A model generated the notes under the pieces. That model worked only from the letters and a program-made list of their open reading frames with translations. It made no database searches and was not told the origin of the DNA. DNA of 43,162 nucleotides from Tubiluchus corallicola (lineage: Eukaryota; Priapulida; Priapulimorpha; Priapulimorphida; Tubiluchidae). Shown here piece by piece: positions 9,301-20,200 of this stretch. Within the stretch, counting starts at the first letter, position 1, and each line of letters starts with the position of its first letter. The translations under genes and the position numbers were made by a program. The stretch spans positions 1 through 43,162 of the forward strand of contig JAQGDQ010001389.1 in assembly GCA_030141605.1 (NCBI GenBank), given 5' to 3'.

Positions 9301-10855
9301 TTCCTCACTTATGTATCACTCCCGCACTCATACTGGAGTCAAACCATATATGTGTGAATTTTGTGACACTGCATTTAAAACGTCGTCCCATTTGATTGTT
9401 CACAGAAGAGCCCACACGCAGGAGAAACCATATAAGTGTGACATATGTCCAAAGGCTTTTGTCTGTTCATACACTTTGAAATCACACAAGAAAACTCACA
9501 CGAATCAAAGTAGTTTGAGGAAAATTAGTAGCAGTTCACCTGGAAAAAGTGCGAAAAAGATTTGGAGTTACCCAACTCCGAGTAACACCATTAAACAAAG
9601 TGTGGCTAGTCAAAAATCGGACCAGAACCGAAAGTGCTATGAGTGTGACAAATGTGGTGCCAAATTTAAATCACGATTAGGCTTTGAAAACCATGATCTA
9701 GAGAATCATCCTGTCAACTCATCTTTCAGCCACGTTGGAAACTTAGAACTTAGTCAAAATGTGCAATCTTGCGCATCTGATAACTTGTTTAAACGTGAAA
9801 ACGAAGGTGCAAAAATGACTACCTCACACGTGCAACGCATGTCCAGCGGAACGACAGACGTTGATTTATGTAATACATCACATCCTAGCACCAGCGCTAT
9901 GCAGTCCTCATTTAACAGTGGCAGGGACCGACTTTCTGAGTCGGAGATTACCTGTATACACTGCAGCACACGGTTCTATAATCACGATGACTTAGCAAAA
10001 CACGTGATGATTGTTCACCAGTCTGGCTCTTCACTGGCTTCCGTAATTGACGATTTGGGTAATTTAGAAACGCTCGAGGAGGTGGACAGGAAGCCAATAG
10101 TGCTAGGAGACTACGCAATAGATGAAGCAGTCTTTTCCATGTCAGCTGACTACAACGAACGTAGCGACATAGCGAATCAGTGCAATTACTGCTACAAGTC
10201 TTTCCCGGTCTGGTACGACTTGGCGGGCCACGAGAAACTGTGCGCAACGTACAGTCAGACACCGCTCACATCGAATTTCACTAGCCCGTTTAGACGCAAG
10301 TATCAAAAGCGTAAAGCAAAGCGTTCGAAGGAAACTCGCTATACGTGCGAGTATTGTGGCTTGAGCATGACAGACTACTCGAATCTCAAGACTCACATAA
10401 GGACTCACACTGGAGAAAAACCTTATAAATGTACCTACGGTCAGTGCACCGCTGCTTTTGCACAACATTCTTCTTTTAAGTATCATCTGCGCACTCATAC
10501 AGGAGTCAAACCTTACAAGTGTGAGTTTTGTGGCAAATCTTTTTCCACATCCTCGCACCTGCATGTACACCGAAGAGGCCACACGCAGGAAAGGCCATAT
10601 CAGTGTGAGAGATGCGTGAAACGATTTACCACCTCTTCCGGTTTAAAATATCACACGAGAACGCACACGAATGAGCGACTTTACAAATGCGACCAGTGTA
10701 ACTCGGCATTTTATAAGCCATACACGCTGAAGATTCACAAGCGTACGCATACGGGTGAGCGGCCTTACACTTGTGAGATGTGCAGTAAAACGTTCACACA
10801 AAAGTGTGTACTGAAGGATCATGCATTGAGAATTCACTCTACTAAACTTGCATAA
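6308..10855 (+). CDS. Four-module poly-C2H2 zinc-finger protein (1515 aa, single exon)
   Basis: A probable nuclear nucleic-acid-binding protein, inferred from tandem C2H2 fingers with TGEKP-type linkers. The ORF follows an in-frame TAA at 6302-6304, so the ATG at 6308 is the natural start unless an upstream exon splices in. Four related modules are visible, each ideally: an isolated finger (CDVC..WFH..H), a C-x2-C-x12-H-x4-C finger, a basic KRKY-rich stretch, a block of four linked fingers, and a lone finger ending in NH or TH. Approximate residues: module 1 106-414, module 2 491-810, module 3 907-1134 (isolated first finger missing), module 4 1214-1511 (six linked fingers). I count about 24 C2H2 fingers. 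In module 1 the CCHC finger has lost its CxxC pair (FRHRRKSF). An 11-residue direct repeat (VLPSKEASRN) lies near 545-566, and a GGT run encodes Gly6 near residue 77. There is no KRAB, SCAN, BTB or ZAD domain. ATTAAA at 10920-10925 is a candidate polyadenylation signal. The biological target is unknown. Confidence 0.93.
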   Translation: MESHTNDAAITACERPVESVESREAMQPCAGDSVLCGDAQSCAKNTHFSSKVEAQCCADDDEIRSGNECSIKCESVGGGGGGVPVSSSLDNGILQDDEGNRSESRFTCDVCDTWFHNSGGLSQHLLLAHETNPAGAIVVPASYDFDSADKEVDLRPTALEESAVDDTWSASGSCVKVNAETTEEFRHRRKSFSASFNMAAHEKNFGACRRRCATVQTCFAEKLTRKYRKRNKRNKQKRYSCQYCGVKMSEFGNMKSHIRTHTGEKPYKCDQCDATFAQHSSLRYHSRTHTGIKPYKCEFCEAAFKAPSHLVVHRRSHTQERPYKCDMCEKAFACSSGLKNHKKTHATSNVLGREQISATVKNSRNTDNLPTSDLQSSVSPVQKPETKQKLYKCDKCIAEFKSLFGLEYHEIETHSSNSLTISYTKMPAQNSLSTQNGQACGNSVSLCENAVGQSCAVGVDDVEHCKKSSAPDVVPLSLSSTSENNSSDTVFTCDVCSTWFHAQGDLLQHKEFAHQSTSPFPSDSEMLDVIETVQAKPIRQANSTTDEVLPSKEASRNVLPSKEASRNSTRVENQCKVCLKLFPAWVDIISHEGMCTVEERVAEKSHLKNDSVPKSKNPNDESKQKLYTCEYCDVSMTNHADLIGHIRTHLGEGRPYKCGQCDAAFADQSTLVHHVRTHANAKPYSCEVCSREFIKASHLIVHRRSHMPEQPHKCDTCGKRFASPSDLKCHLKTHEEAWKIWSSLAASHSKTVQGSPSSSQIKKSQNKIVPSNQDFGKETSESQRKTYKCSTCAVEFKYLQCLKNHVRENHPSESASNLSPRNIDSSQNMQPCAANDSNRPAADCDAPSYATNVGLPANALSNTSAKNAILHSDGDVDRKLTYSNESALDNPITLKTPSPTHASEATVQCRHCHRPFSASFNVKAHEKNCALRHSSIHFTGKLKRKYTKHKERPERKPYTCQYCGVCMTDPTNMKVHIRTHTGEKPYKCENCVASFAQHSSLMYHSRTHTGVKPYMCEFCDTAFKTSSHLIVHRRAHTQEKPYKCDICPKAFVCSYTLKSHKKTHTNQSSLRKISSSSPGKSAKKIWSYPTPSNTIKQSVASQKSDQNRKCYECDKCGAKFKSRLGFENHDLENHPVNSSFSHVGNLELSQNVQSCASDNLFKRENEGAKMTTSHVQRMSSGTTDVDLCNTSHPSTSAMQSSFNSGRDRLSESEITCIHCSTRFYNHDDLAKHVMIVHQSGSSLASVIDDLGNLETLEEVDRKPIVLGDYAIDEAVFSMSADYNERSDIANQCNYCYKSFPVWYDLAGHEKLCATYSQTPLTSNFTSPFRRKYQKRKAKRSKETRYTCEYCGLSMTDYSNLKTHIRTHTGEKPYKCTYGQCTAAFAQHSSFKYHLRTHTGVKPYKCEFCGKSFSTSSHLHVHRRGHTQERPYQCERCVKRFTTSSGLKYHTRTHTNERLYKCDQCNSAFYKPYTLKIHKRTHTGERPYTCEMCSKTFTQKCVLKDHALRIHSTKLA

Positions 10856-11064
10856 CATTATAATGTAATTAGTCAAGTAATAGTTCTCTACCAGTTTTCT
10901 GTTGCTATTATGGTAAGTTATTAAAGTAAAATATTAAGCACAAAGCTTCCCTTTTTTATCCAACATTCTTCCATATACATAGTTCTGCAAGCGTGTTAGA
11001 ACAAGCACCGTCAAATTGCTACATGTAGATCACTACATACTGAATAGCCCTCTAACTTCTAGGT

Positions 11065-11615
11065 TGTTGTTGCTGGCATCCTTCTGTCTCGGAAGACAAT
11101 GGAGTGTGCGCCAAGAGAGTCAGTTACTGATAACATTGATGGAGCTGCAGCGTCGACTGTCTCTGAGCAGTGCGATCCTTAAACCACTGGATTGGCCTCT
11201 CCAGGGCGCACTCCTGGGCAAGGTGTATGGAGATCCTGAGTTGCCCAGACAACAGCAACCCCCTCTCTTCCTCCATGATGTAGTCCAAAGGAAAGCGGAG
11301 CGATACGTTTGGCACCAGGTTGGCTGCAGGAGCTGCCGGAGTCAGTGAGCATGTTACACTGGTCCGCCTTCGGGGCTCCACTCCTGATTTGGAAGGTTTA
11401 CTCCTCTACACATGGCCGTTGGGTCACTTGACCTCCTCCACCCTCTAGCTGTTGTGCAGCTCCTCCGCCTAGTGTCGAGATACAGTATGGGCATCCCGCA
11501 AGCCTACAGCACCTGGTATTCCTAGGGATCACCCATCCAAGTACTAACCAGGCTCTACGTTGCTTAACTTCGGTGATCAAACGAGAACCGGTGTTTTCAA
11601 CGTGACATGGCCGTC
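11065..11615 (-). mobile_element. 5S-rRNA-derived SINE, copy 1 (551 bp)
   Basis: On the minus strand the element starts at 11615 with a 5S-rRNA-like head (11502-11614) that keeps the recognisable 5S internal promoter blocks (GAAGTTAAGCAACG, GGTTAGTACTTGGATGGG, AATACCAGGTGCTGTAGGC). A ~430-bp body follows and ends in a CAACAACAA-like tail. It is flanked by an 11-bp target duplication AACTTCTAGGT (11054-11064 and 11616-11626). Such 5S-headed elements belong to the SINE3 type, transcribed by RNA polymerase III and moved by LINE machinery. The body is unusually long, and I do not recognise its source. Confidence 0.85.
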
Positions 11616-11969
11616 AACTTCTAGGTACATGTAGGCGTACCGAAGTCGGATTTAGCTATTTACCTTTTGTGTATTTCCTGCTCTCATTTACCACTAAACC
11701 TGCTTACTTTCTGGCGATAAAATCCTCCCATCGCAGAGATTTTCCATCCGTGTATCTTACTGTGCAGTGTGCTTCTTGTTACAATGTACATTACGCTTAA
11801 CACATGACTTGGAAAATAGTTGTTGTAAAGTGGTTTCATTATAAATGAAATATTGAAGCTCGCATCGTTGAAAAATCACTATAATTATTTACAAGACCTG
11901 TCGAACATTTATGTTGATTAAGTGCCCATAGTTATGAAAAGAAAACTGCCTGCTGTGTTTGTTGTAAAT

Positions 11970-12450
11970 CAGGGGTGTGCAAATTGCGGCCCGCCGAGAG
12001 AATTTGTGCGGCCCGCGAAGAGATTTGTCAACCTAATGAAAGTGCGGCCCGGGCAATTAATTGTGTATCCAGCTGAAGTCCGTGCCACGATCCCAAAGAT
12101 AGTGCGGTTAGTTTTTTCTACTAGATCGGATGCCATTAACCTTTACAAGACGGTTGTAGCTTAATGTCACTGTACTACACAGACTGTGTGATACACATTA
12201 CTAATATGCATTGTAATGAAATTACCACTATCTGTCCTGAAAGTAGAAATATATGGTTTGTAATATGAATTTTAGTAACTTCTAAAGTAGTTTCTCGAGT
12301 GTAGTAGTAATGATGTACGCAGGTCGGATGCAAAAAAAATCGTTATTAGGCCTTTCTGTACTTGGCTCCTTGATCAAACTGCCTGTGGCCCGCAGGAATT
12401 GCGGGAAAGTTTAATGTGGCCCGGCTAGTCAGATAATTTGTGCACCCCTG
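11970..12450 (+). mobile_element. hAT MITE, family CAGGGGTGTGCAAA, copy B
   Basis: 481 bp with an 8-bp duplication TTGTAAAT at 11962-11969 and 12451-12458. The CG-rich end is on the left. A short open frame across it (11922-12164) is incidental. Confidence 0.9.
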
Positions 12451-12458
12451 TTGTAAAT

Positions 12459-13090
12459 GAAACTAAATACTTTTCTATTTCTTATTTGCTAATGCTGCAG
12501 AAAAATACCAACAAAACTTCTGCTGTGTCTTCATAAAGAGAGTATTACATTGTTACGTAATAATTGTACTTATCTGCAGCATAAATGTGTGCTTTGTGTT
12601 CTACTATTGTAGTGCCATCTGTGATTACATTTCATAACTACAGTGTGATAGAATTAGAAGTTAAGTCACATAGCGAAACAAACTGCAAGTGAGTAGTATT
12701 AGTCTTCTACGTTTTGGATTCCTAGTGAGCAAATTTTTTTCTTTAGTTTTTGCATATCAACTGTTCTTAATAAATGCTCTAACTTTGTAGTGGTTACAAA
12801 TGTGCACTTTATAGTGTTTTAGTCACAAGCGTTTGCCATTTTCAGAGCATTAATCAAATTTTCTTACAATGAGATATGTGATGAACTGCTGATTCTTGGT
12901 TTTTTTTATTTGCGTTCGACATTATTGATTGATGCAGAGCCAAGATTCGATTTATCTTGATTGTTACACCGTTCATTTATGTGTAGTTACGTATCTTATT
13001 CGCATTGTTGTTTTCAAACTGTGGTAAGTTGTACTTAGATTAGAAGTTTTAAATCAATTTGAATTCAAAAAGTTTGCAGTTTGTCGCGTA
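12459..13090. other. Unannotated AT-rich intergenic DNA
   Basis: I see no gene, repeat array or transposon terminus in this stretch. Confidence 0.45.
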
Positions 13091-13094
13091 ATGG

Positions 13095-13703
13095 CTGTGC
13101 TCTCAGGCATTCGTCAATACAGTTTACTGGCAAAGTTGAAACGGAAATACACAAAGCACAAAGAGAGGCCCGAACGGAAACCATACACTTGTCAGTATTG
13201 TGGTGTGTGTATGACTGATCCCACAAACATGAAAGTACACATCAGAACTCACACGGGCGAAAAACCTTATAAATGTGAGAATTGTGTTGCCTCTTTTGCA
13301 CAGCATTCCTCACTTGTGTATCACTGCCGCACTCATACTGGAGTCAAACCATATATGTGTGAATTTTGTGACACTGCATTTAAAACGTCGTCCCATTTGA
13401 TTGTTCACAGAAGAGCCCACACGCAGGAGAAACCATATAAGTGTGAAATATGTTCCACAGGCTATTGTCTGTTCGTACACTTTAAAATCACACAAGAAAA
13501 CTCACACGAATCCGAGTAGTTTGAGGAAAATTAGCAGCAGTTCACCTGGAAAAAGTGCGAAAAAGATTTTTACCCAAAGTTTACCCAAAAAAGTTACCCA
13601 ACTCCGAGTAACACCATTAAACAAAGTGTGGCTAGTCAAAAATCAGACCAGAACCGAAAGTGCTACGAGTGTGACAAACGTGGTGCCAAATTTAAATCAC
13701 GAT
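13095..13703 (+). pseudogene. Partial, frameshifted duplicate of zinc-finger module 3
   Basis: This segment is almost identical to 9091-9677 of the zinc-finger gene, from the basic KRKY stretch through four linked fingers to the start of the lone finger. Many consecutive codons match exactly, including third positions, so the copy is recent. Breaks: one extra A in the AAAG run near 13134, one extra T near 13452 that shifts the frame in the fourth finger, and an insertion near 13568-13590. Homology stops at ...CACGAT on the right. A 142-codon ORF (13091-13519) starts at an ATG just outside the homology and would encode three intact fingers plus a scrambled fourth. A short expressed finger protein is possible, but a pseudogene fragment is more likely. 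The duplicated segment begins and ends inside the parent ORF, so it is not a whole-gene retrocopy. Confidence 0.85.
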
Positions 13704-13879
13704 GAGCACGAATAGCTAACCTTAATTAGGTTTTTTTGATTACGTTGATTGTACTGATTTTGTAAGAAAAGTGGATTAATGCACTTCAAAGTTTAAAACC
13801 AAAGAGCACAAATGTGTTTGACCTCATCAATGTGTAATTAAACTTGTTGTAAAACTGTAAACATAGATCGTAGAAAAGT

Positions 13880-14320
13880 GATAATTTTAGAAAATGAATT
13901 CTAGATTATAGGAAACTGATAATTTTAGAAAATGAATTCTAGATTATTGGAAACTGATAATTTTAGAAAATGAATTCTAGATTATTGGAAACAGATAATT
14001 TTAGAAAATGAATTCTAGATTATTGGAAACAGATAATTTTAGAAAATGAATTCTAGATTATTGGAAACTGATAATTTTAGAAAATGAATTCTAGATTATT
14101 GGAAACTGATAATTTTAGAAAATGAATTCTAGATTATTGGAAACTGATAATTTTAGAAAACGAATTCTAGATTATTGGAAACTGATAATTTTAGAAAATG
14201 AATTCTAGATTATTGGAAACTGATAATTTTAGAAAACGAATTCTAGATTATTGGAAACTGATAATTTTAGAAAATGAATTCTAGATTATTGGAAACTGAT
14301 AATTTTAGAAAATGAATTCT
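13880..14320. repeat. 38-bp minisatellite, ~11.6 copies
   Basis: The unit is GATAATTTTAGAAAATGAAT followed by TCTAGATTATTGGAAACT. Copies are near-identical (A/C, T/C and C/A changes at a few sites). The array begins shortly after the zinc-finger pseudogene copy. Confidence 0.95.
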
Positions 14321-14765
14321 CGTTTTTTGGCTGTAGTTTTAATGCAGTTTTGTAGTGCTGCAAACCACAGTATTTATTTGTGAATGTTTGTCATAACTGG
14401 CTGTACAAAAGAAAAGATTGCAATGAGATAGAAAAAATTTGTTGAAAAATTAAGTTTATTGTGCATCCATGTTCGATAAAAAGTTTTCTCTGTCAGCATG
14501 AGATATGCTGTAGGGAACTGCCTGCTGCGTTATAAGAAAAACACTAGCAACATAATTATTGTACTTCTCTCACTGATAGCTGTAGTTAAGTATAAAGTAA
14601 CACACAAACACAGCATATGAAGTAAACACAGATACAGTACAAGACATAATTAAGTATACTTGCAAACCGCTAGCTACTTCTCAAAACCGAGCATTAAAGT
14701 CTAGAATAAAACGACGATCTTGCGTAAAAAAGCACAAAGTTGGATGGAATAACCTTAATATCACA

Positions 14766-14850
14766 ACAAAGACTAGGCATTGTGGGAAGGATTGACAAGA
14801 CTAGGCATTGTGGGAAGGATTAACAAGACTAGGCATTGTGGGAAGGATTA
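14766..14850. repeat. 28-bp tandem repeat, 3 copies
   Basis: The unit is GACAAGACTAGGCATTGTGG plus GAAGGATT. The flanking 14321-14765 and 14851-15299 hold nothing I recognise. Confidence 0.9.
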
Positions 14851-15299
14851 ACAATAACAATTGCATAACAGTATGAGATGATGTAAACATCCCTCCCTGT
14901 ACGATACACTGTGACATTTGTGAATGTTTGGAATGTTGCAACAATTTGCCACCAGAGGCAGCACTTAACTCTAGAACAAATACACAATGTAAGGAGTAAT
15001 GTGCTATTGCTGACTACCTCTTACAATTACAATTTTAATAAACGCACAAGGCAAAAAAGTTCAAAACAGTTTAGTTTTTTCGGCAACTGTCGCTAAATAC
15101 GTTTTGTGAGTCGAATAAAATCTTAATGCTACTTATTAACACATAATTACTAGACACTAAACATAATTATGTTTCTTTTTATACTTTAGCAAGTTACGAC
15201 CGTGCCATGGTAGGACACAAGAAGTCGCTCATAATACTGCCACGAGAGCTACTTTATTAATAAAATAAACAGCAATTACTAAGACAAAAATTTCACATT

Positions 15300-15703
15300 A
15301 TTGGCTGTCAATTGCCGGAAAACAATGGTTAATGACAATGGCAGTTCAACCTGCATTTACAATCTCATTGGCTGTCAATTGCCGGAAAACAATGGTTAAT
15401 GACAATGACAGTTCAACCTGCATTTACAATCTCATTGGCTGTCAATTGCCCGAAAACAATGGTTAATGACAATGACAGTTGAACCTGCATTTACAATCTC
15501 ATTGGCTGTCAATTGCCCAAAAACAATGGTTAATGACAATGACAGTTCAACCTGCATTTACAATCTTATTGGCTGTCAATTGCCAGAAAACAATGGTTAA
15601 TGACAATGACAGTTGAACCTGCATTTACAATCTCATTGGCTGTCAACTGCCGGAAAACAATGGTTAATGACAATGGCAGTTCAACCTGCATTTACAATCT
15701 CAT
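15300..15703. repeat. 67-bp minisatellite, 6 copies
   Basis: The unit starts ATTGGCTGTCAATTGCCGG and ends CAACCTGCATTTACAATCTC. Copies differ mostly by single G/A or C/G changes. Confidence 0.95.
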
Positions 15704-16546
15704 AGACTTGCTGCAAAACAGAATAGTAACTCATTTCCGACAGGGTAGAATACATTGTCCTATAAATAGCCTATAATAATAAATAGTACAGCGCCGCTGT
15801 GGTATTAATACTACAATAAATCTACATATATTTGGACGGATTGTGCAATGAAGTGCAAATGTGAGACGTTTGCGTTAAATATGCAAAAAATACAAAACAA
15901 AATATGATAAAAAAATGAGTTACGCAAAAAGCTTCTAACAATGTCAAACCAGACGAAAAAGCTTAAAGAGATTCGGAATACAGCAGCTATGTGACAAGAA
16001 CATTTTTTGCTGCTCTGTCTACACGTGAGTTGCTCAAAAAGCTGGTCTGCATGCCAGTAAATAAAAAAGTTTGACAAAAATGCAAACAAGATGTAGAAGG
16101 ACACTTTTTTGATGACAATTACAAAGCTTCACAAATCTGGACGGGAACTGAACTAAGAAAAATTTTTTTAGACGAATTACACTCAATTACTTCTTGTTAA
16201 CAGGAACATTATGTATGACTAACCATTTAATTGTTTCCAATATGCATATCTTTATGATCGTTCTGCTCTGCACTTAACATTAACTACACAGCACTGCTTA
16301 TTTGTTCAGTTACAGCATTGTTAAACTTATTGTCAAGAATGCATCACGAATATCTAATGGTAGTAATCTGTCTACTACTCCTACCTATGCCAGAAAATAT
16401 GTATGCAGATATGTAAAAAAACATTCGTTATTACGTCTCATAATTTCAATTATTTGAAATGGCTGTTGCATTTTTTTTCTACATGTATTTATCTACAATA
16501 TCTTTTTGCCTGCACTTCATCTATGTTAAATGTTTTTCCCAAGAAC
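15704..16546. other. Unannotated AT-rich intergenic DNA
   Basis: Only short chance reading frames are present, with no repeat or gene signal. Confidence 0.45.
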
Positions 16547-16547
16547 A

Positions 16548-16815
16548 TCTCAAAGATGCTTCATTTTCTGCTCTTTAACACTCTCTCTCTTCGTTTTCCA
16601 TAAACAGTCATCTTCAAACTTCATCTTCAAATTAAAAACTCTTCTCAAAGATGCTTCCTTTTCTTCTCTTTAACACTCTCTCTTCGTTTTCCTTAAACTG
16701 TCATCTTCAAACTGCATCTTCAAATTAGAAACAGTTCTCAAACATGCTTCCTTTTCTTCTCTTTAACACTCTTTCTCCTAGTTTTCCATAAACAGTCATC
16801 TTCAAACTGCATCAC
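16548..16815. repeat. ~94-bp pyrimidine-rich repeat, 3 copies
   Basis: Each unit contains a TTCTTCTCTTTAACACTCT block and CAGTCATCTTCAAACTGCATC. It lies downstream of the coiled-coil gene stop. Confidence 0.85.
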
Positions 16816-17082
16816 AAACTTGGCCTTTTTCTTAACTTCTCTCATATTTACCCCAAGCTTCCTACTTCACCACCTTCACCTACCTTAATAAATAACAATA
16901 GCAAAACTAATAACCGTTAACACTTGCTACACTACAGCTAAACACTTAACCAAGTACAAAACGCGTGTATTTCTTTTAACAAATTTTTATAATTATGTCT
17001 TAAATGTACAAAATAGTGCAGAATAATACGTTATCACAATAAATACTTTAAATTTGAGTAATTTGGCTAAGCAGACAGACTG

Positions 17083-17201
17083 TTAAACGTAATAATGTCT
17101 TAACGAATCCAAGAGATCGCTTTTTGCTTTTTCTAGATTTGCGTCGGCTACTACGTCGTCTCTTGGTCGCCTTTGGGGAATTGAGATGTCAGTTTGTGGA
17201 C
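17083..17201 (-). CDS. Coiled-coil gene, terminal exon l with stop
   Basis: The acceptor is TTGTTCACAG. Its first two bases complete a Gly codon, then PQTDISIPQRRPRDDVVADA, NLEKAKSDLLDSLRHYYV and TAA (17083-17085). The short ending with paired Tyr resembles the end of ANKRD26-family proteins. I did not find a clear AATAAA within the next 100 bp in the antisense direction. Confidence 0.85.
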
Positions 17202-20200
17202 CTGTGAACAATAACAGAAATCTTCTGTAAACACAAAATGGGATAGGGATGAGAATGACAAATTGCAAAAAACTCTGAAACAGGCCGTAGGCAGCAGCAA
17301 ATTGCAATTTTGTGACCATAGAGAACCTCTAAATGGACTTAAAATATCAATTACCTTGTTTTATGCATAATTTAAAATACTCAACTATCAAGGATACATG
17401 ATACCTAATTGTTTCAAAAACGCCTAAGTACTGGCTGCTCCTATGCAAAAGTATATAAAAACTGTCTGCAATTGACTCAAATAACTCCGCACAATTGATT
17501 CTATATTTTTATACATAGAGATATACACGTGGTTACACTGATGTACGTGATGTAAGCAAAGTGACGGCCTGCCAACTAGCGGTCAGCTTGTGAAATAATG
17601 TACTGGGTGTGTAGAAATTTTCACAACGAATTTATGCGATTTACAAAAATGGCACTACTGGTCTTCCAAAAACTTGGAATTCTGCGTATCCGGGGAAAAT
17701 TCTCATCCCTGGAATTTTATTTAACTCCTTCAGGACCGCACAACTCTTATAAGACCTATTACTTTTTTGCTACTATTTGAGCACAGACATAACTGAATGA
17801 TTATAAATTATGCGCTGTTTTATTCAAGAGAATGTCGGCTATCCAATCACGTTTTTTGTTTAAACATTTACAACTGATTTAACTAGATAAAATTAAGAAA
17901 AACACGACTTTTTCAAGCACTCCAACTTAGCCTATCCGAGAAGGCTAGTCTGGTGTACATTTGCATGACCGTACACGCTGTTTTATTGATGGCCTGCTTG
18001 ATACAGCCCAAGAGAACTGTCTACTGTACAGAGTTCTAGGAAAAACCAACTGATCAGCCAAGGACAAATTAAGTTTGTTTCATCTTTTAACATGAATTTC
18101 TCCTTGAAAAGAGAGTAGACTTGAGTATTTCAGAGTGTAGTGTCTGGACAGTTGAAACTACACAAGTCAGACTGTATATTGTTACAGTGCAAACACTGCA
18201 GTTACTGAAATGTTTTTTCCATTTTTTTTTATCAAAAATCGATTTTTAATTTGTTTAAGGTAAGCAGATGTGCTTCATATATAATTTCGCTTGAAAATCC
18301 ATTGTGTGAGGAGTAGAAACCTACAAAAATTATCACATATAATGTAACCGCCGCTTAATGAGAGCAGTTCTTCATGTGCAGCAAACTCATACAGTCAACA
18401 AACTCCTGAACGAGTTAAATTCCGACTGAATTCAAGAAAAACTATTTAATTTCTGCTTCATGTACAAACCCACGATAAGTGCAAACATCTAGGTAAATAG
18501 ATGAGTTGTTATTATGTGCATTTTACGATCAAAGTTGAGCAACACTGAGCATGGTGAAAGACCATTTAATGCTTATTCTGGATGTGACGATTATGAACAT
18601 TTACCTCCGACGAGAGAGGATGCATATGTATCCGAATAGAGATACAGTCAACCTTGGGTGTAAGATACTCGCTTATAAGGGACACTTGTTTATAAGGGAC
18701 CACCAACACCGGTCCCGATTTTTCGTAACGTTTTTCCCACGTAAAAATCTTTGTATATAAGGTACTCGGACATATGGGACTTTCGGTTATAAGGGACGAT
18801 ATCTTCAGATCTCGCGTAATAGAAACCCAGGTAAATTACCTCGCATATAAGGGACGATATCTTCAGATCTCGCGTAATAGAAACCCAGGTAAATTACCTC
18901 GCATATAAGGGACGATATCTTCAGATCTCGCGTAATAGAAACCCAGGTAAATTACCTCGCATATAAGGGATGATATCTTCAGATCTCGCGTAATAGAAAC
19001 CCAGGTAAATTACCTCGCATATAAGGGACGATATCTTCAGATCTCGCGTAATAGAAACCCAGGTAAATTACCTCGCATATAAGGGATGATATCTTCAGAT
19101 CTCGCGTAATAGAAACCCAGGTAAATTACCTCGCATATAAGGGATGATATCTTCAGATCTCGCGTAGTAGAAACCCAGGTGAATTTCCCCGCATATAAGG
19201 GACCCTACGATCAAAGCAAAATTGATCGATTTTTAATCTCAATTTTTTACAAACTCGACCTTCGAACAGCTCAGTTTCCATGGTCACATACATCTCGCAT
19301 CACTGAAGGAGCTTCCTACATACCGTTTGCACTGAATGTGTAGCAATAACCCATAAAAATATGGATAAAAGTACAGAAAAGTACAGGTCTAGATACACCC
19401 TCGGTCTGACTCGACTTTGGCTATAAGGGACATCGGATATAAGGCACGGTTTTTATCCGGTCTCGAGGTGTCCCTTACATCCGCGGTTGACCGTACATAT
19501 AGTCAGAAAGTTTAAATTTTGAAATGTTTTATACAAGGTTCTCATACCTTCTTCTATATGGTCTTTTATACTCTTCTGCACTTGTGCCCTCACTTTGAGT
19601 TTTATCGCCTCCTGTTCCTCCACTGAGAGGGAAGACGGCACCGGCGTTTTTGCCGTAAGTTTAAGCATGCTCATCTGTTCATCCGACTCCGTACGTTTGT
19701 TGTTCAACATGTCTAAACTATAACAGAATAAATTTTTATAAAAAAATAAAAGTTTAAAATTTTTAGAATGGTTGATCACATTAACTAGGGTTCCCACAGA
19801 ATTTTAAAATAAATTTCCCCGACTTTTCCCTGACCAAATATTGATTTTTCATGACCAAGACATTTAAACATTTTTATGTATGGAAATGCATACATACACT
19901 GATATATAATGGATCGGCACAGTTGCAATAGTGCTAATAAAATTACACTAATCACATTAAATAAACTTTCTTAATGGAATCCTTACTTTTGGAACAGAAA
20001 TCAAAACTGGGATCTTGTCATAGCAAAATTTTATTTGAGCACGAATCTCTGAAAAATATGTTTGGAAAATATCGGTTTACGGTGATCATCTTTGCAACCC
20101 TTTCCAACTTTTCTGACGTTTTGCACCATTTTCATCATTTTCACTGAGTTTTTATCAAATTATCTTTAACCCTGACTTTCCAGGATAGCCTGTGTTTTCC

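Noticed and set aside
11016-11348. 110-codon plus-strand ORF, similar to one at 20350-20634
   Set aside because: The similarity exists because both lie in copies of the same SINE, antisense to it. Their starts fall outside or at the element edge.
11502-11614. Functional 5S rRNA gene
   Set aside because: The 5S-like part is diverged, fused to a long SINE body and flanked by target duplications shared with the body's far end. The second copy (20795-20911) has the same fusion.
11922-12164. 80-codon ORF
   Set aside because: Starts in flanking DNA and runs through the hAT MITE terminus; not conserved in the other MITE copies.
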